DNA of 64,000 bases from Streptomyces melanogenes (lineage in GTDB: Bacteria > Actinomycetota > Actinomycetes > Streptomycetales > Streptomycetaceae), in contig NZ_BMTS01000016.1 in assembly GCF_014649795.1 (NCBI RefSeq), forward strand, positions 114,492 through 178,491, written 5' to 3'. Below the pieces are notes generated by a model, which was given only the letters and a program-made list of their open reading frames with translations, was not told where the DNA came from and searched no databases. Shown in pieces: positions 48,900 through 57,942 of the stretch. The translations under genes and the position numbers were made by a program. How positions within the stretch are numbered: position 1 is the first letter of the stretch; each line of letters opens with the position of its first letter.

Positions 48900-50030
48900 A
48901 TGCACATGACCTTCCCCGAGGAGCAGCCGAAGCAGCCGCAGCCGTACCCGCAGGCGTCCGGGGCCTACCCCCCGCCGCCCCCGTACGAGCCGAGCCGACC
49001 CGTGCACGCCGGGCCCGGGACCACGATCTGGCCGTCGAACGGCAACGGGGCCGACGGGGGCACCCCCGGCGCACCCGGCACCGCACCCACCCCCCACCGC
49101 CGCGCCCGCCGCTCCGTCGGCCTCCTCGCCGCCGTCGCGCTCGCCGCGGCCGCCGTGGGCGGCGGGACCGCCACGCTCGTGGAGCGGTGGGCCGGGGGCG
49201 ACAGCAGCGCCAGCGCGCCCGGCGTCCCGGGGACGAACGCCTCCAAGAGCACCAACGGGACCGTCACGGGCGTGGCCCAGGCCGTCTCGCCCAGCATCGT
49301 GGAGATCAGCGCGACCTCCACCTCCGGGCAGTCCACCGGATCCGGCGTGATCATCACCTCCAGCGGTGAGATCGTCACGAACAACCACGTGATCGCCGGG
49401 GCCGACCAGGTCAAGGTGCGGACCAGCGACGGCAAGACGTACACCTCGAGCGTCGTCGGCACCGACCCCGACAAGGACCTCGCGCTCATCAAGGTGAAGG
49501 GCGCCAGTGGGCTCAAGCCCGCCAGCCTCGGCAACTCCGACAACCTCAAGGTCGGCGACCAGGTCGTCGCCATCGGCTCCCCCGAGGGCCTGACCGGCAC
49601 GGTCACCAGCGGCATCGTCTCCGCCCTCAACCGCGATGTCACGGTCGCGAAGGAGCAGGGCCAGGGGCAGGGCCAAGGACAGGACCAGCAGGGCGGCGGG
49701 CGCGGCGGCTGGCCGTTCGAGTTCGGCGGGCAGCAGTTCAACGGCGACACCGGCTCGTCGAAGACCACGTACAAGGCCATCCAGACGGACGCCTCGCTCA
49801 ACCCGGGCAACTCCGGCGGCGCGCTGATCGACATGAACGGCAACATCATCGGCATCAACTCCGCGATGTACAGCCCCAGTTCCGCGAACCAGTCCTCCTC
49901 CTCGGCGGGCAGCGTCGGGCTCGGGTTCGCCATCCCGGTCAACACCGTCAAGGCCGACCTCGCCTCCCTCCGCTCCGGCAGCGGCGGCAACAGCGACAGC
50001 GGTGACGGCGGCAACAGCAGCAACAGCTGA
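48900..50030 (+). CDS. HtrA-like membrane-anchored trypsin-type protease (PepD-like, no PDZ seen)
   Basis: The ATG at 48900 or 48906 (MHMTFPEEQPKQPQPYPQ) gives 376 residues. A proline-rich cytoplasmic head precedes one hydrophobic helix (SVGLLAAVALAAAAVGGGTATL) and an extracellular trypsin-like domain: His in TNNHVIAGAD, Asp in DLALIKV, Ser in NPGNSGGALID. A Gly/Gln-rich insert (GQGQGQDQQGGGRGG) sits near residue 260, and the C-terminus is a Ser/Gly/Asn tail where a PDZ domain would be expected. It is followed by an MprAB-type system, the same arrangement as mycobacterial pepD-mprAB, suggesting envelope-stress duty. Confidence 0.87.
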   Translation: MHMTFPEEQPKQPQPYPQASGAYPPPPPYEPSRPVHAGPGTTIWPSNGNGADGGTPGAPGTAPTPHRRARRSVGLLAAVALAAAAVGGGTATLVERWAGGDSSASAPGVPGTNASKSTNGTVTGVAQAVSPSIVEISATSTSGQSTGSGVIITSSGEIVTNNHVIAGADQVKVRTSDGKTYTSSVVGTDPDKDLALIKVKGASGLKPASLGNSDNLKVGDQVVAIGSPEGLTGTVTSGIVSALNRDVTVAKEQGQGQGQGQDQQGGGRGGWPFEFGGQQFNGDTGSSKTTYKAIQTDASLNPGNSGGALIDMNGNIIGINSAMYSPSSANQSSSSAGSVGLGFAIPVNTVKADLASLRSGSGGNSDSGDGGNSSNS

Positions 50031-50142
50031 TCCTCACGGCAGGCACAGGCGCGGCATGCGACGCTGGACAGCGCCCGACCCGGACCAAGCCGCACCGCGC
50101 CGGACCACCGCCGGACCACACCCCGAGGAAGACCCGAGACCG

Positions 50143-50877
50143 ATGAGCCCCGCACCCGCCGAGGACGACACCCAGCGCATCCTGATCGTCGACGACGAGC
50201 CCGCCGTGCGGGAGGCGCTCCAGCGCAGCCTCGCCTTCGAGGGGTACGGGACGGAGGTCGCCGTCGACGGTCTGGACGCGCTGGCCAAGGCGGAGGCGTA
50301 CCGGCCCGATCTGATCGTCCTCGACATCCAGATGCCCCGGATGGACGGGCTCACCGCCGCCCGGCGACTGCGCGGGGCCGGGTCCACCACGCCCGTCCTG
50401 ATGCTCACCGCGCGCGACACGGTCGGCGACCGCGTCACCGGGCTCGACGCGGGCGCGGACGACTACCTGGTCAAGCCGTTCGAGCTGGACGAGCTGTTCG
50501 CCCGGATCCGCGCGCTGCTGCGCCGCAGCTCGTACGCCGCGACGGCGGGCGGCGAGCAGCCCGACGAGAACGTCCTGACCTTCGGTGACCTGCGGATGGA
50601 CCTGGCGACCCGGGAGGTGACGCGGGGCGAGCGGGTGGTGGAGCTGACGCGTACGGAGTTCACGCTCCTGGAGATGTTCCTGGCCCACCCCCGGCAGGTG
50701 CTGACCCGCGAGCAGATCCTCAAGGCGGTCTGGGGCTTCGACTTCGAGCCGTCGTCCAACTCCCTCGACGTGTACGTCATGTACCTGCGCCGCAAGACCG
50801 AGGCGGGCGGCGAGCCGCGCGTGGTGCACACGGTGCGGGGGGTGGGGTACGCCCTGCGTTCGGGCGGCGCGGAGTGA
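50143..50877 (+). CDS. mprA: OmpR-family response regulator (MprA-like)
   Basis: The ATG at 50143 gives 244 residues. The receiver domain is ILIVDDEPAVREALQRSLAF with phospho-Asp in LIVLDIQMPRMDG, and TARD and KPF motifs follow. The C-terminal winged helix has LTRTEFTLLEMFLAHPRQVL and VHTVRGVGYAL. The stop overlaps the kinase start, so it is translationally coupled. The position next to an HtrA-like protease argues for an envelope-stress regulator; the symbol is assigned by synteny and similarity. Confidence 0.88.
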   Translation: MSPAPAEDDTQRILIVDDEPAVREALQRSLAFEGYGTEVAVDGLDALAKAEAYRPDLIVLDIQMPRMDGLTAARRLRGAGSTTPVLMLTARDTVGDRVTGLDAGADDYLVKPFELDELFARIRALLRRSSYAATAGGEQPDENVLTFGDLRMDLATREVTRGERVVELTRTEFTLLEMFLAHPRQVLTREQILKAVWGFDFEPSSNSLDVYVMYLRRKTEAGGEPRVVHTVRGVGYALRSGGAE

Positions 50878-52313
50878 GAAGAGCGCTGCGGTGGTTCCGC
50901 GAGCTGCCGCTCCGATCCCGGCTCGCGCTGCTCGTCGCGACGGCCGTGACGGTGGCCGTGGCCGCGGTGGCCGCCGCGTGCTGGTTCATCACCCAGGGCG
51001 TGCTGACCAGCCAGCTCGACAACCGGCTGCGCAACCAGGCGGCGAGCTCGGCCAGCGAGGAGTACGCCAACGTCCTGTTCCGCACCTGCCGCAGCCCCAA
51101 CCCCGAGCCGATCCGGCTGCCGGGCAACACCCCGCTGACCCAGGTGGTCTTCCCGGACGGCTCGGTGTGCGCCAACCCCAGGTCCGCCCAGCTCCAGGTG
51201 GAGCAATCCGACATCGCCGTCGCGAACCGGCTGCGCGACCACGCCCTGCACACCACGACGGACAGCGCCGGGGTCGAGCGCCGCGTCTACACCCAGTCGG
51301 CCCAGATCAGCGGCCTCGGGCCGCAGGGCCGCGTCGCCGTCTCCATCGCGGTGCCGATGTCCGACGTGACGACGCCGCTCAACAAGCTGGCGATCGTCCT
51401 GCTGGTCGTCTCCGGCATCGGCGTCATCGGCGCGGGCGCCGCCGGTCTCTGGGTCGCGCGTACAGGGCTGCGCCCCGTGGACCAGCTGACCGGCACCGTC
51501 GAGCACGTGGCCCGCACCGAGGACCTCACCGTGCGCATCCCGGTCGAGGGCGAGGACGAGATCGCCCGGCTCTCGCGGTCCTTCAACGCGATGACCGCCG
51601 CCCTCGCCTCCTCCCGCGACCGGCAGTCGCAGCTGATCGCGGACGCGGGGCACGAGCTGCGCACCCCGCTCACCTCGCTCCGTACGAACATCGAGCTGCT
51701 GGCCAGGAGCGAGGAGACCGGGCGGGCCATCCCGCCCGCCGACCGCAAGGCGCTGATGGCGTCGGTCAAGGCCCAGATGACCGAACTGGCCTCGCTGATC
51801 GGCGACCTGCAGGAGCTGTCCCGGCCGGACGCGGTCCGCGAGGGGCCCCTCGAGGTCGTCGCCTTCCACGACATCGCCAGGGTCGCGCTGGAGCGCGCCC
51901 GGCTGCGCGGGCCCGAGCTGGAGATCAGGGCGGAGCTGGCGCCCTGGTACGTACGGGCCGAGGCGGCGTCCCTGGAGCGGGCGATCGTCAACGTGCTGGA
52001 CAACGCGGTGAAGTTCAGCCCGCCGCACGGCACGGTCGAGGTCGTCCTAGACCGGGGCACCCTGACCGTGCGCGACCAGGGCCCCGGCATCCCCGCCGAT
52101 GAACTGCCGCACGTCTTCGAGCGGTTCTGGCGCTCGCCCTCGGCCCGCTCGCTGCCAGGCTCGGGGCTGGGCCTGTCGATCGTGGCCCGTACGGTCCAGC
52201 ACGCGGGCGGCACGATCGCGCTCGGCCCGGCGCCGGACGGCGGCGGCACGGTCGCCACGATTCGCCTGCCGGGCGCCCCTACCCCGCCGCCGGGCGACGT
52301 GCCCGGAGCCTGA
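50874..52313 (+). CDS. mprB: Sensor histidine kinase (MprB-like)
   Basis: The GTG at 50874 overlaps the regulator stop; 479 residues. Two membrane helices (about 17-45 and 175-195) enclose an extracellular domain with two cysteines (RTCRSPN, GSVCAN). A HAMP domain, H-box ADAGHELRTPLTSL, N-box NVLDNAVKFSP and G-boxes DQGPGIP and GSGLGLSIV follow. It phosphorylates the preceding regulator. A strong bidirectional hairpin (52321-52354) separates it from the converging nucleotidase gene. Confidence 0.92.
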   Translation: MRRALRWFRELPLRSRLALLVATAVTVAVAAVAAACWFITQGVLTSQLDNRLRNQAASSASEEYANVLFRTCRSPNPEPIRLPGNTPLTQVVFPDGSVCANPRSAQLQVEQSDIAVANRLRDHALHTTTDSAGVERRVYTQSAQISGLGPQGRVAVSIAVPMSDVTTPLNKLAIVLLVVSGIGVIGAGAAGLWVARTGLRPVDQLTGTVEHVARTEDLTVRIPVEGEDEIARLSRSFNAMTAALASSRDRQSQLIADAGHELRTPLTSLRTNIELLARSEETGRAIPPADRKALMASVKAQMTELASLIGDLQELSRPDAVREGPLEVVAFHDIARVALERARLRGPELEIRAELAPWYVRAEAASLERAIVNVLDNAVKFSPPHGTVEVVLDRGTLTVRDQGPGIPADELPHVFERFWRSPSARSLPGSGLGLSIVARTVQHAGGTIALGPAPDGGGTVATIRLPGAPTPPPGDVPGA

Positions 52314-52320
52314 ACAGCCG

Positions 52321-52354
52321 GAGGGGCGGCGGGCCGTCGGGCCCGCCGCCCCTC
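52321..52354. terminator. Bidirectional terminator between mprB and the 5'-nucleotidase gene
   Basis: Perfect 14-bp arms GAGGGGCGGCGGGC and GCCCGCCGCCCCTC lie at 52321-52334 and 52341-52354 with a 6-base loop. It lies 8 bases past the kinase stop and 32 bases from the converging gene end. Confidence 0.8.
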
Positions 52355-52385
52355 GTACAGCGGTAGAACTACCTGCGACCGGCGA

Positions 52386-54233
52386 CTACTCGCCCGCCAC
52401 CTTCCCCACCACCGTGATCCGGCCCCCGGCCGGCGGTGCGAGCGGGGTGGAGGCCGAGGAGTTCGCGGACAGGTACGCGTCGAAGACGTCCAGGTCCGAG
52501 GCACCGACCAGCTTGTTCTTGCCCTGGCCGAGCGCCGCGAAGCCGTCGCCGCCGCCCGCGAGGAACTCGTTCATGGCGACGCGGTAGGTCTTGGCCGGGT
52601 CGAGGGCGACACCGTTCAGCTTGACCGTGTCGACGAGGACGCGGTCCGCGCCCGCCTTGGTCATGTCGAGGGTGTAGCTGAAGCCCTTGGAGACCTGGAG
52701 GATCTTCGGGGAGGCCGCGTTGCCGCCGCTGACCTGCTGCTGGAGGCCCTGGATGATCTGGGCGCCGGTCAGGTCGACGACGTTCATCATGTTGGTGAAC
52801 GGCTGGACGGTGAACGCCTCGCCGTAGGTGACGACCCCGTCGCCCTCGCTGCCGCTCGCCTTGTAGACGAGGTCGGAGCGGATGCCGCCCGGGTTCATGA
52901 AGGCGAGCTGGGCGCCGCCCTTGTCGGCCGGGGAGAGACCGGCGAGCTGCGCGTCCGCGATCAGGTCGCCGAGCGGCTTCTCGGGCGCCTCGGAGCCGCG
53001 GCCGTTGATGTCGGCGGAGATGTAGCCCTGCGGGCGGCCCGCGATCGGCGCGGCCAGCTTGTTCCAGCGGGCGATCAGGTCGGTGATGTCCTGCGCCTTG
53101 GCCTGGTCGCGGCGGACGATGTGGTTCACCGACTTCGGCGACTTCACGGCGGTCCGGACGATGTCCTTGGTCCGCTTGTCGTAGGTGAGCGTGGTCTCGG
53201 TGAAGAGCTTGCCGTAGGAGGCGGCCGAGGTGACCATGCGCGGGTTGCCCGCCGGGTCCGGGATGGTGCAGGCGTAGGCCTGGTGGGTGTGGCCGGTGAC
53301 CAGTGCGTCCACCTTGGGCGTGATGCCCTTGGCGATGTCGACGATCGGGCCGGACAGACCGCTGCCGGGACCGGCCGAGTCGCAGTCGTAGTTGTACGCG
53401 TTCGTCGTGGGCATCCCGCCCTCGTGGATCAGGGCGACGATGGACTTCACGCCCTGCCGGTCGAGCTCCTTGGCGTACTTGTTGATCGTCTCGATCTCGT
53501 CGTGGAACTTCAGGCCCTTGACGCCGGAGGCGGTCACGACGTTCGGGGTGCCCTCCAGGGTCACGCCGATGAAGCCGATCTTGACGCCGTTCTTCTTCCA
53601 GACCGTGTACGGCTTGAGGATCGGCTTGCCGGTCTTCTCGCTGGTCACGTTGGCGGCCAGATACGGGAAGTCGGCTCCGCGGAACTTCTTGCCCTTCTCG
53701 TAGCAGCCCTCGACCGGGTGGCAGCCGCCGTTCTGCATCCGGGCCAGCTCGACCGCGCCCTCGTCGAACTCGTGGTTGCCCACGGCCGTCACATCGAGGT
53801 CGATCTTGTTGAGCGCCTCGATGGTCGGCTCGTCGTGGAAGAGGCCGGACAGCAGCGGGCTGGCGCCGATCATGTCGCCGCCGGCGGCGGTGATCGAGTA
53901 CGGGTGGCCCTGGCGCGCGGTGCGCAGCGAGGACGCCAGGTACTCGACGCCGCCGGCCGGTATGGACTTCACGGTCCCGTCGGGCTGCTTCTCGTTCACG
54001 GCCCCGGCCGAGCCGGCCGGCGGCTCCAGGTTGCCGTGCAGGTCGTTGAAGGAGAGGAGCTGGACGTCCACCGTCCGCGAGGGCTTCGGGTGCCCGTGGC
54101 CGTGCCCCTTGTCGTGGGCGTCGGCCGCGGGCATCGCGGCGACGAGCGCGCCGAGCGTGGTGAGCCCGGCGGCGGCCGCCAGGACCCGGCGGCCCGCGCG
54201 GCCGCCCTGGTGCTTCCGGGGTGTCGCTGTCAT
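52386..54233 (-). CDS. Secreted 5'-nucleotidase / 2',3'-cyclic phosphodiesterase-type metallophosphatase
   Basis: The 615-residue protein has a signal peptide (VLAAAAGLTTLGALVAAMPAADA) and then a His/Lys/Pro-rich stretch. The metallophosphatase domain is LLSFNDLHGNLEPP, GGDMIGASPLLSG and VGNHEFDEGA, with VTGHTHQAY as the last metal ligand. The C-terminal nucleotide-specificity domain has MNPGGIRSDL and GDGFAALG. It dephosphorylates extracellular nucleotides to release phosphate and nucleoside. The promoter side (54234-54477) carries short tandem repeats. It sits near ppk, consistent with phosphate metabolism. Confidence 0.93.
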   Translation of the reverse strand: MTATPRKHQGGRAGRRVLAAAAGLTTLGALVAAMPAADAHDKGHGHGHPKPSRTVDVQLLSFNDLHGNLEPPAGSAGAVNEKQPDGTVKSIPAGGVEYLASSLRTARQGHPYSITAAGGDMIGASPLLSGLFHDEPTIEALNKIDLDVTAVGNHEFDEGAVELARMQNGGCHPVEGCYEKGKKFRGADFPYLAANVTSEKTGKPILKPYTVWKKNGVKIGFIGVTLEGTPNVVTASGVKGLKFHDEIETINKYAKELDRQGVKSIVALIHEGGMPTTNAYNYDCDSAGPGSGLSGPIVDIAKGITPKVDALVTGHTHQAYACTIPDPAGNPRMVTSAASYGKLFTETTLTYDKRTKDIVRTAVKSPKSVNHIVRRDQAKAQDITDLIARWNKLAAPIAGRPQGYISADINGRGSEAPEKPLGDLIADAQLAGLSPADKGGAQLAFMNPGGIRSDLVYKASGSEGDGVVTYGEAFTVQPFTNMMNVVDLTGAQIIQGLQQQVSGGNAASPKILQVSKGFSYTLDMTKAGADRVLVDTVKLNGVALDPAKTYRVAMNEFLAGGGDGFAALGQGKNKLVGASDLDVFDAYLSANSSASTPLAPPAGGRITVVGKVAGE

Positions 54234-54259
54234 CTCTCCCCTAAATGATTCAGCTGGTC

Positions 54260-54335
54260 GTGCAACGAGTCGTCGAGCGCCTCGTGAAGCGAGTCACGAA
54301 GCGTGGCGTGAAGCGTGTGGTGGTGCGTGGTCCGC
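54260..54335. repeat. Imperfect 12-bp tandem repeats upstream of the nucleotidase gene
   Basis: The unit approximates CGTGAAGCGAGT, with copies CTCGTGAAGCGA, GTCACGAAGCGT, GGCGTGAAGCGT and GTGGTGGTGCGT in series. Located between the divergent nucleotidase and mshD genes, it may affect their promoters or result from slippage. Confidence 0.5.
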
Positions 54336-54477
54336 GTGGCCGAAACCCGTGGGTAGGGCCGCCGCGAGCGGAAGCCTAGAGTCAACGCGCGTAGCGCGAC
54401 AGGGGGGTGGGGTTACGGGATGGTTGCCGTTTGGCGGTACGTCAGCTTTTGCCCCCGGTCGCCGTACGCTCGTACAC

Positions 54478-55416
54478 ATGACGACTGACCCCGCCGTGCC
54501 CGGCCCCTCCGGACGTGAGATCCAGACCCTCGACGAGCTGACCCACCCCCAGGCCCAGGAGGTCCTCGCGCTGCTCGCCGAGGCCGCCCGGACGGACGGG
54601 CAGCAGGCCGTGTCCGAGCAGGGGCGGCTCCAGCTGCGGGGCGGCCGACGACCCGGAATCCGCCATTTCCTCCTCACGGTCACCACGGCCGAGGGCGCCG
54701 AACTGATCGGGTACGCGCAGCTGGAGGACACCGACCCCATCGAGGCGCCGGCCGCGGAGCTCGTCATCCACCCCGCCCACCGCGGCCGCGGCCACGGCCG
54801 GGCGCTCGGCTCGGCGCTGCTGGGCGCCTCCGGCAAGCGGCTGCGGGTGTGGGCGCACGGCGGGCACTCCGCCGCCCGCCACCTCGCCCAGGTCCTCGGC
54901 CTCACCCTGTTCCGCGAACTGCGCCAGATGCGGCGGCCGTTGAGCCCGCCGGACATCGCCGAGCCGGTGTACCCGCCGGGCGTGACCGTACGGACCTTCG
55001 TGCCCGGGGAGGACGACACGGAGTGGCTGGCCGTGAACGCGGCGGCGTTCGCCCACCACCCCGAGCAGGGCGCGCTCACCCAGCGCGACCTGGACGACCG
55101 CAAGGCGGAGCCCTGGTTCGACCCGAAGGGCTTCTTCCTCGCCGAGCGCGACGGCCGGATCGTGGGCTTCCACTGGACGAAGGTGCACGCCGCGGAGAGG
55201 ATCGGGGAGGTGTACGTGGTGGGCATCCGCCCGGATGCCCAGGGCGGCGGCCTCGGCAAGGCGCTCACGGCGACGGGGCTGCGGCATCTGGCGGCCGAGG
55301 GGGTGCCGACCGCGATGTTGTACGTCGATGCCGACAACACGGCGGCAGTGACCGTGTACGAGCGGTTGGGGTTCGCTGTCCACGAGGTGGATCTGATGTA
55401 CCGCACCGAGTCCTGA
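54478..55416 (+). CDS. mshD: Mycothiol synthase
   Basis: The ATG at 54478 gives 312 residues. There are two tandem GNAT domains: the first with LVIHPAHRGRGHGRALGSAL and the second with VVGIRPDAQGGGLGKALTA, both acetyl-CoA-binding R/Q-x-x-G-x-G/A loops. MshD acetylates cysteinyl-glucosaminyl-inositol with acetyl-CoA in the last step of mycothiol synthesis, the main thiol of actinobacteria. The gene appears monocistronic; a partial dispersed repeat follows. Confidence 0.93.
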   Translation: MTTDPAVPGPSGREIQTLDELTHPQAQEVLALLAEAARTDGQQAVSEQGRLQLRGGRRPGIRHFLLTVTTAEGAELIGYAQLEDTDPIEAPAAELVIHPAHRGRGHGRALGSALLGASGKRLRVWAHGGHSAARHLAQVLGLTLFRELRQMRRPLSPPDIAEPVYPPGVTVRTFVPGEDDTEWLAVNAAAFAHHPEQGALTQRDLDDRKAEPWFDPKGFFLAERDGRIVGFHWTKVHAAERIGEVYVVGIRPDAQGGGLGKALTATGLRHLAAEGVPTAMLYVDADNTAAVTVYERLGFAVHEVDLMYRTES

Positions 55417-55443
55417 ACGCCTGCGTGACGTGCGGGCCGTCTG

Positions 55444-55510
55444 TGGCTGGTCGCGCCCACGCGGCGGAGCCGCAGATGTCCCAGCCCCGCGCCCCTAAGG
55501 GGGCGCCCCG
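55444..55510. repeat. Partial dispersed intergenic repeat after mshD
   Basis: GTGGCTGGTCGCGCCCACGC resembles the left arm of the 37.4 and 48.6 kb repeat but diverges after GGTCGCGC, and ends in CCCCGCGCCCCTAAGGGGG. A relative of the same intergenic repeat family. Confidence 0.5.
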
Positions 55511-55692
55511 ATTCCCGCACGTCATGTCCTCGTTACCGGCCATTCAGACACGCTTGCGACGCTCACTCAATGCAGCCCGAGGTGCCACCCTCCCGGAACG
55601 GGACCGCCGCCCGCCCCAAGGCGCTCGCGCCTGCCCGCTCCGACGTGCTCTCCGACGCGCCTGACAGCGGTCCGGCGCGGAAGAATGGGTTT

Positions 55693-57942
55693 ATGAGCCA
55701 GCAGCCCAGCGCCGAGGTCCACCTCCAGCCCGCGTCCCAGCCGTCGGTCGGTTCCATAGCCGCGCACCGGCCGCACACCCTCGCGGCCGCCGTCTCCGAC
55801 CTGGAGCCGGACATCGACGCGGATCTGGACGGGTACGAAGGGTACGAGCGCGACCGCGAGGACGCGCCCGGGGACGACGAGCTGCCCTCCGGGCGCTTCC
55901 TGGACCGCGAGCGCAGCTGGCTCGCGTTCAACGAGCGCGTCCTGGAGCTCGCCGAGGACCCGGCCACGCCCCTGCTCGAACGGGCCAACTTCCTGGCGAT
56001 CTTCGCCTCCAACCTGGACGAGTTCTTCATGGTCCGGGTGGCGGGCCTCAAGCGCCGCATCGCCACCGGCGTCGCCACCCGCTCCGCCTCCGGGCTCCAG
56101 CCCCGCGAGGTCCTGGACCTGATCTGGACCCGCTCGCGCGAGCTCATGGCCCGGCACGCCGCCTGCTACCAGCAGGACGTGGCCCCGGCGCTCGCCGACG
56201 AGAACATCCATCTGATCCGCTGGCCCGACCTCACCGAGAAGGAGCAGGCGCGGCTCTTCACGCTCTTCCGCCAGCAGATCTTCCCGGTGCTCACCCCGCT
56301 GGCCGTGGACCCCGCGCACCCCTTCCCGTACATCTCGGGGCTCTCGCTCAACCTCGCCGTGGTGGTGCGCAACCCGGTCAGCGGCCACCGGCACTTCGCC
56401 CGGGTCAAGGTGCCGCCGCTGCTCTCACGGTTCCTGGAGGCCTCGCCGCAGCGGTACGTACCGCTCGAGGACGTCATCGCGGCGCACCTCGAAGAGCTCT
56501 TCCCGGGCATGGAGGTGCTCGCCCACCACATGTTCCGGGTGACCCGGAACGAGGACCTGGAGGTGGAGGAGGACGACGCCGAGAACCTCCTCCAGGCGCT
56601 GGAGAAGGAGCTCATGCGGCGCCGCTTCGGGCCGCCGGTGCGCCTGGAGGTCGAGGAGTCCATCGACCCGTACGTCCTGGACCTGCTGGTGCGCGAGCTG
56701 AAGATCAGCGACGCCGAGGTGTATCCGCTGCCGGGTCCCCTGGACCTCACCGGTCTCTTCGGCATCGCGGCGCTCGACCGTCCCGAGCTGAAGTTCCCCA
56801 AGTTCGTGGCCGGAACCCATCGCGACCTCGCGGAGGTCGAGTCGGCGTCGGCGCCGGACATCTTCGCCGCGCTGCGCGAGCGGGACGTGCTGCTGCACCA
56901 CCCGTACGACTCGTTCTCCACCTCGGTCCAGGCGTTCCTGGAGCAGGCGGCCGCCGACCCGGACGTGCTGGCGATCAAGCAGACGCTGTACCGGACGTCG
57001 GGCGACTCGCCGATCGTGGACGCGCTGATAGACGCCGCCGAGTCCGGCAAGCAGGTCCTCGTCCTGGTCGAGATCAAGGCGCGCTTCGACGAGCAGGCCA
57101 ACATCAAGTGGGCCCGCAAGCTGGAGGAGTCGGGCTGCCACGTGGTGTACGGCCTGGTCGGCCTGAAGACGCACTGCAAGCTGTCGCTCGTGGTGCGCCA
57201 GGAGGGCGACACCCTGCGCCGCTACTCGCACGTCGGCACCGGCAACTACCACCCCAAGACGGCCCGGCTCTACGAGGACCTGGGGCTGCTCACCGCCGAC
57301 CCGCAGGTCGGCGCCGACCTCTCGGACCTCTTCAACCGGCTGTCCGGCTACTCGCGCCGCGAGACCTACCGCCGCCTCCTGGTCGCCCCCAAGTCCCTTC
57401 GGGACGGCCTGGTCTCACGGATCAACAAGGAGACCGCGCACCACCGCGCCGGGCGCCCCGCCTACGTACGCATCAAGGTCAACTCGATGGTCGACGAGGC
57501 CGTGATCGACGCCTGCTACCGGGCCTCGCAGGCCGGTGTGCCGGTCGACATCTGGGTGCGCGGCATCTGCGCGGCGCGCCCCGGCGTCACCGGGCTCTCC
57601 GAGAACATCCGGGTGCGGTCGATACTCGGGCGCTTCCTGGAGCACTCCCGGGTCTTCGCGTTCGGCAACGGCGGCGAGCCCGAGGTCTGGCTGGGCAGCG
57701 CCGACATGATGCACCGCAACCTCGACCGACGCATCGAGGCCCTGGTCCGGGTCACCGACCCGGCCCATCGCGCGGCTCTCACCCGGCTCCTGGAGACCGG
57801 CATGTCGGACACCACCTCCTCCTGGCACCTGGGCCCGGACGGGGAGTGGACCCGGCACGCCGCCGACGCCGACGGACAGCCGCTGCGCCACGTACAGGAG
57901 ATGCTGATAGACGCCCGGAGGCGCCGGCGTGCTACGCCATGA
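55693..57942 (+). CDS. ppk: Polyphosphate kinase 1
   Basis: The ATG at 55693 (MSQQPSAEVHLQPASQPS) gives 749 residues; an earlier ATG at 55570 is less likely. PPK1 domains are visible: N domain (FLDRERSWLAFNERVLELA), head domain, and catalytic C domains with the phosphorylated His region HVGTGNYHPKTARLYEDLGL and QTLYRTSGDSPI. It makes long-chain polyphosphate from ATP at the membrane face. The CHAD-domain gene overlaps its last 14 bases, and a Nudix gene overlaps that, forming a three-gene polyphosphate unit whose last member is broken. Confidence 0.96.
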   Translation: MSQQPSAEVHLQPASQPSVGSIAAHRPHTLAAAVSDLEPDIDADLDGYEGYERDREDAPGDDELPSGRFLDRERSWLAFNERVLELAEDPATPLLERANFLAIFASNLDEFFMVRVAGLKRRIATGVATRSASGLQPREVLDLIWTRSRELMARHAACYQQDVAPALADENIHLIRWPDLTEKEQARLFTLFRQQIFPVLTPLAVDPAHPFPYISGLSLNLAVVVRNPVSGHRHFARVKVPPLLSRFLEASPQRYVPLEDVIAAHLEELFPGMEVLAHHMFRVTRNEDLEVEEDDAENLLQALEKELMRRRFGPPVRLEVEESIDPYVLDLLVRELKISDAEVYPLPGPLDLTGLFGIAALDRPELKFPKFVAGTHRDLAEVESASAPDIFAALRERDVLLHHPYDSFSTSVQAFLEQAAADPDVLAIKQTLYRTSGDSPIVDALIDAAESGKQVLVLVEIKARFDEQANIKWARKLEESGCHVVYGLVGLKTHCKLSLVVRQEGDTLRRYSHVGTGNYHPKTARLYEDLGLLTADPQVGADLSDLFNRLSGYSRRETYRRLLVAPKSLRDGLVSRINKETAHHRAGRPAYVRIKVNSMVDEAVIDACYRASQAGVPVDIWVRGICAARPGVTGLSENIRVRSILGRFLEHSRVFAFGNGGEPEVWLGSADMMHRNLDRRIEALVRVTDPAHRAALTRLLETGMSDTTSSWHLGPDGEWTRHAADADGQPLRHVQEMLIDARRRRRATP

